Source: Protonemura montana (lineage: Eukaryota; Arthropoda; Insecta; Plecoptera; Nemouridae). From it: a stretch of DNA of 64,000 bases. Below, in pieces: positions 63,240 through 64,000 of the stretch. Made by a program: the position numbers and the translations under genes. The notes under the pieces were generated by a model that saw only the letters and a list, made by a program, of their open reading frames with translations, ran no database searches and was not told where the DNA came from. Positions within the stretch are counted from its first letter, which is position 1; each line of letters starts with the position of its first letter. The stretch spans positions 8,943,660 to 9,007,659 of the forward strand of contig OX387609.1 of the NCBI GenBank assembly GCA_947568835.1. Direction: 5' to 3'.

Positions 63240-63480
63240 CAAGTTGAATTGATTGATTTGTGGGATTTTACAACGCACTGTTTTGACAACGGGCCATGTG
63301 GCACTGGCCTAGTGACATCGGTGAGTGAATTGGCCATGATAACGGTGAAGATGAACCTAATCTAGCCTAGAAGGGAGAAGGGGATGTAGCTTAGTCCTGT
63401 TGTAGAGCATAAAGAAGACCATCAGCGTGATGTCCCTTCCGAAGGACGGTACAACGCGAACAACAGGATTCCTCCACAAA
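63240..63480 (-). mobile_element. 5S-SINE family body and tail, 5S head missing
   Basis: The minus strand runs TTTGTGGAGGAATCCTGTTG, then CTTCCGAAGGACATC, CTTCTAGGCTAGATTAGG, GTGCCACATGGCCCGTTGTC and AACAGTGCGTTGTAAAATCC. The same blocks occur in the same order in the 15.4-kb copy. The head lies where the adjoining LINE tail begins. Confidence -1.
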
Positions 63481-63770
63481 TGTATGTATTTATTTATTTA
63501 TTTGTGATCCTTTACAATGAAAGTATAAAAACATTTTAAACATAGTAAATAACACATAGCACTGCCACCTAGTTTAGATGTTGATACTCTGCTAGATATT
63601 CACTTGGAGCGTAAAATTCATTTTGTTCAGGACGGATTTTGCAAATCAACCAAAATATTTTTTACAGCAATGTTTTATGGTGTCGTGGAATTTGATGAAA
63701 GCCATTGCCGAGATGTGCCAAGGATTACTGTTAGTAGGTTAGAAGTTATTCAGTGAAATGTACAGATTTT
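63481..63770 (-). mobile_element. LINE 3' tail (minus strand)
   Basis: Ends in (AAATA)n seen as TATTTATTTATTTATTTGTG at 63488. With frameshifts the minus strand reads LICKIRPEQNEFYAPSEYLA before a stop, similar to ORF2 C-termini. Only the terminal segment remains. Confidence -1.
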
Positions 63771-64000
63771 TTTGATTTCTTGTTTGGTAGTTCTGGCTAT
63801 AGGCAATTCATGTGACTAAAGAAGGGTTTGTTCTGACAAATCAGACAGCTTCTAAAATTAAAATATTTCTTGCTATTAGAATATTTAACGATACAAAGGG
63901 TTTTCTACAAGGGTGTCGCCATGATACGCCAGAATTTTTTTTTATCACGGTGGGCTTTTGTAGCTGTCGCGAGATTGATAAGTGAGAGGATGAATTAACT

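Overview
This window is nuclear DNA from an animal, most likely an invertebrate and probably an arthropod. The evidence is spliced genes with GT/AG introns, GC-rich exons in AT-rich introns and spacers, several non-LTR retrotransposon remnants with AATAAA-type tails, 5S-rRNA-derived SINEs, fold-back DNA transposons and a minisatellite. A PHF20 homologue carrying an MBD domain (as in insect MBD-R2) and a cytidylyltransferase with an HQGH signature favour an arthropod. The species cannot be fixed from the sequence.

Left part (1-19,800): two genes run head to tail on the minus strand. The first (55-6,784, running off the left edge) is a PHF20/MBD-R2-like chromatin protein. Eight exons join in frame into 811 residues: a lysine-rich low-complexity N-terminus, two Tudor domains, a basic linker and an MBD. 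The second (9,341-19,613) is a complete CTP:phosphocholine cytidylyltransferase (Pcyt1) of eight coding exons and 424 residues. It has one possible alternative coding first exon, one possible non-coding first exon, and a decayed copy of its exon 7 lying 3' of the gene.

Middle part (19,800-38,300): a 3.4-kb minisatellite (about 48 units of 70 or 75 bp) is followed directly by a 5S-derived SINE. Then come an LTR-like GC-rich patch, retrotransposon tails on both strands, a CRE-bearing promoter-like repeat with a long (TTGG/TCGG)n array, a fold-back transposon with a LINE nested in one arm, a 127-150 bp MITE family, and a 400-bp fold-back element with nearly identical arms.

Right part (38,300-64,000): mostly AT-rich non-coding DNA. 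Three plus-strand exons at 45.7, 47.7 and 53.2 kb look like parts of sperm-tail PG-rich-repeat (STPGR) genes. The rest is TE debris: a minus-strand LINE at 53.9-55.0 kb, two more copies of the CRE-bearing repeat at 58.6-59.8 kb, and SINE and LINE tails at 62-63.8 kb. I found no CRISPR array, rRNA cluster or intact tRNA gene. Exon models rest on reading splice sites, phase and domain match by eye; no search or transcript data was available.
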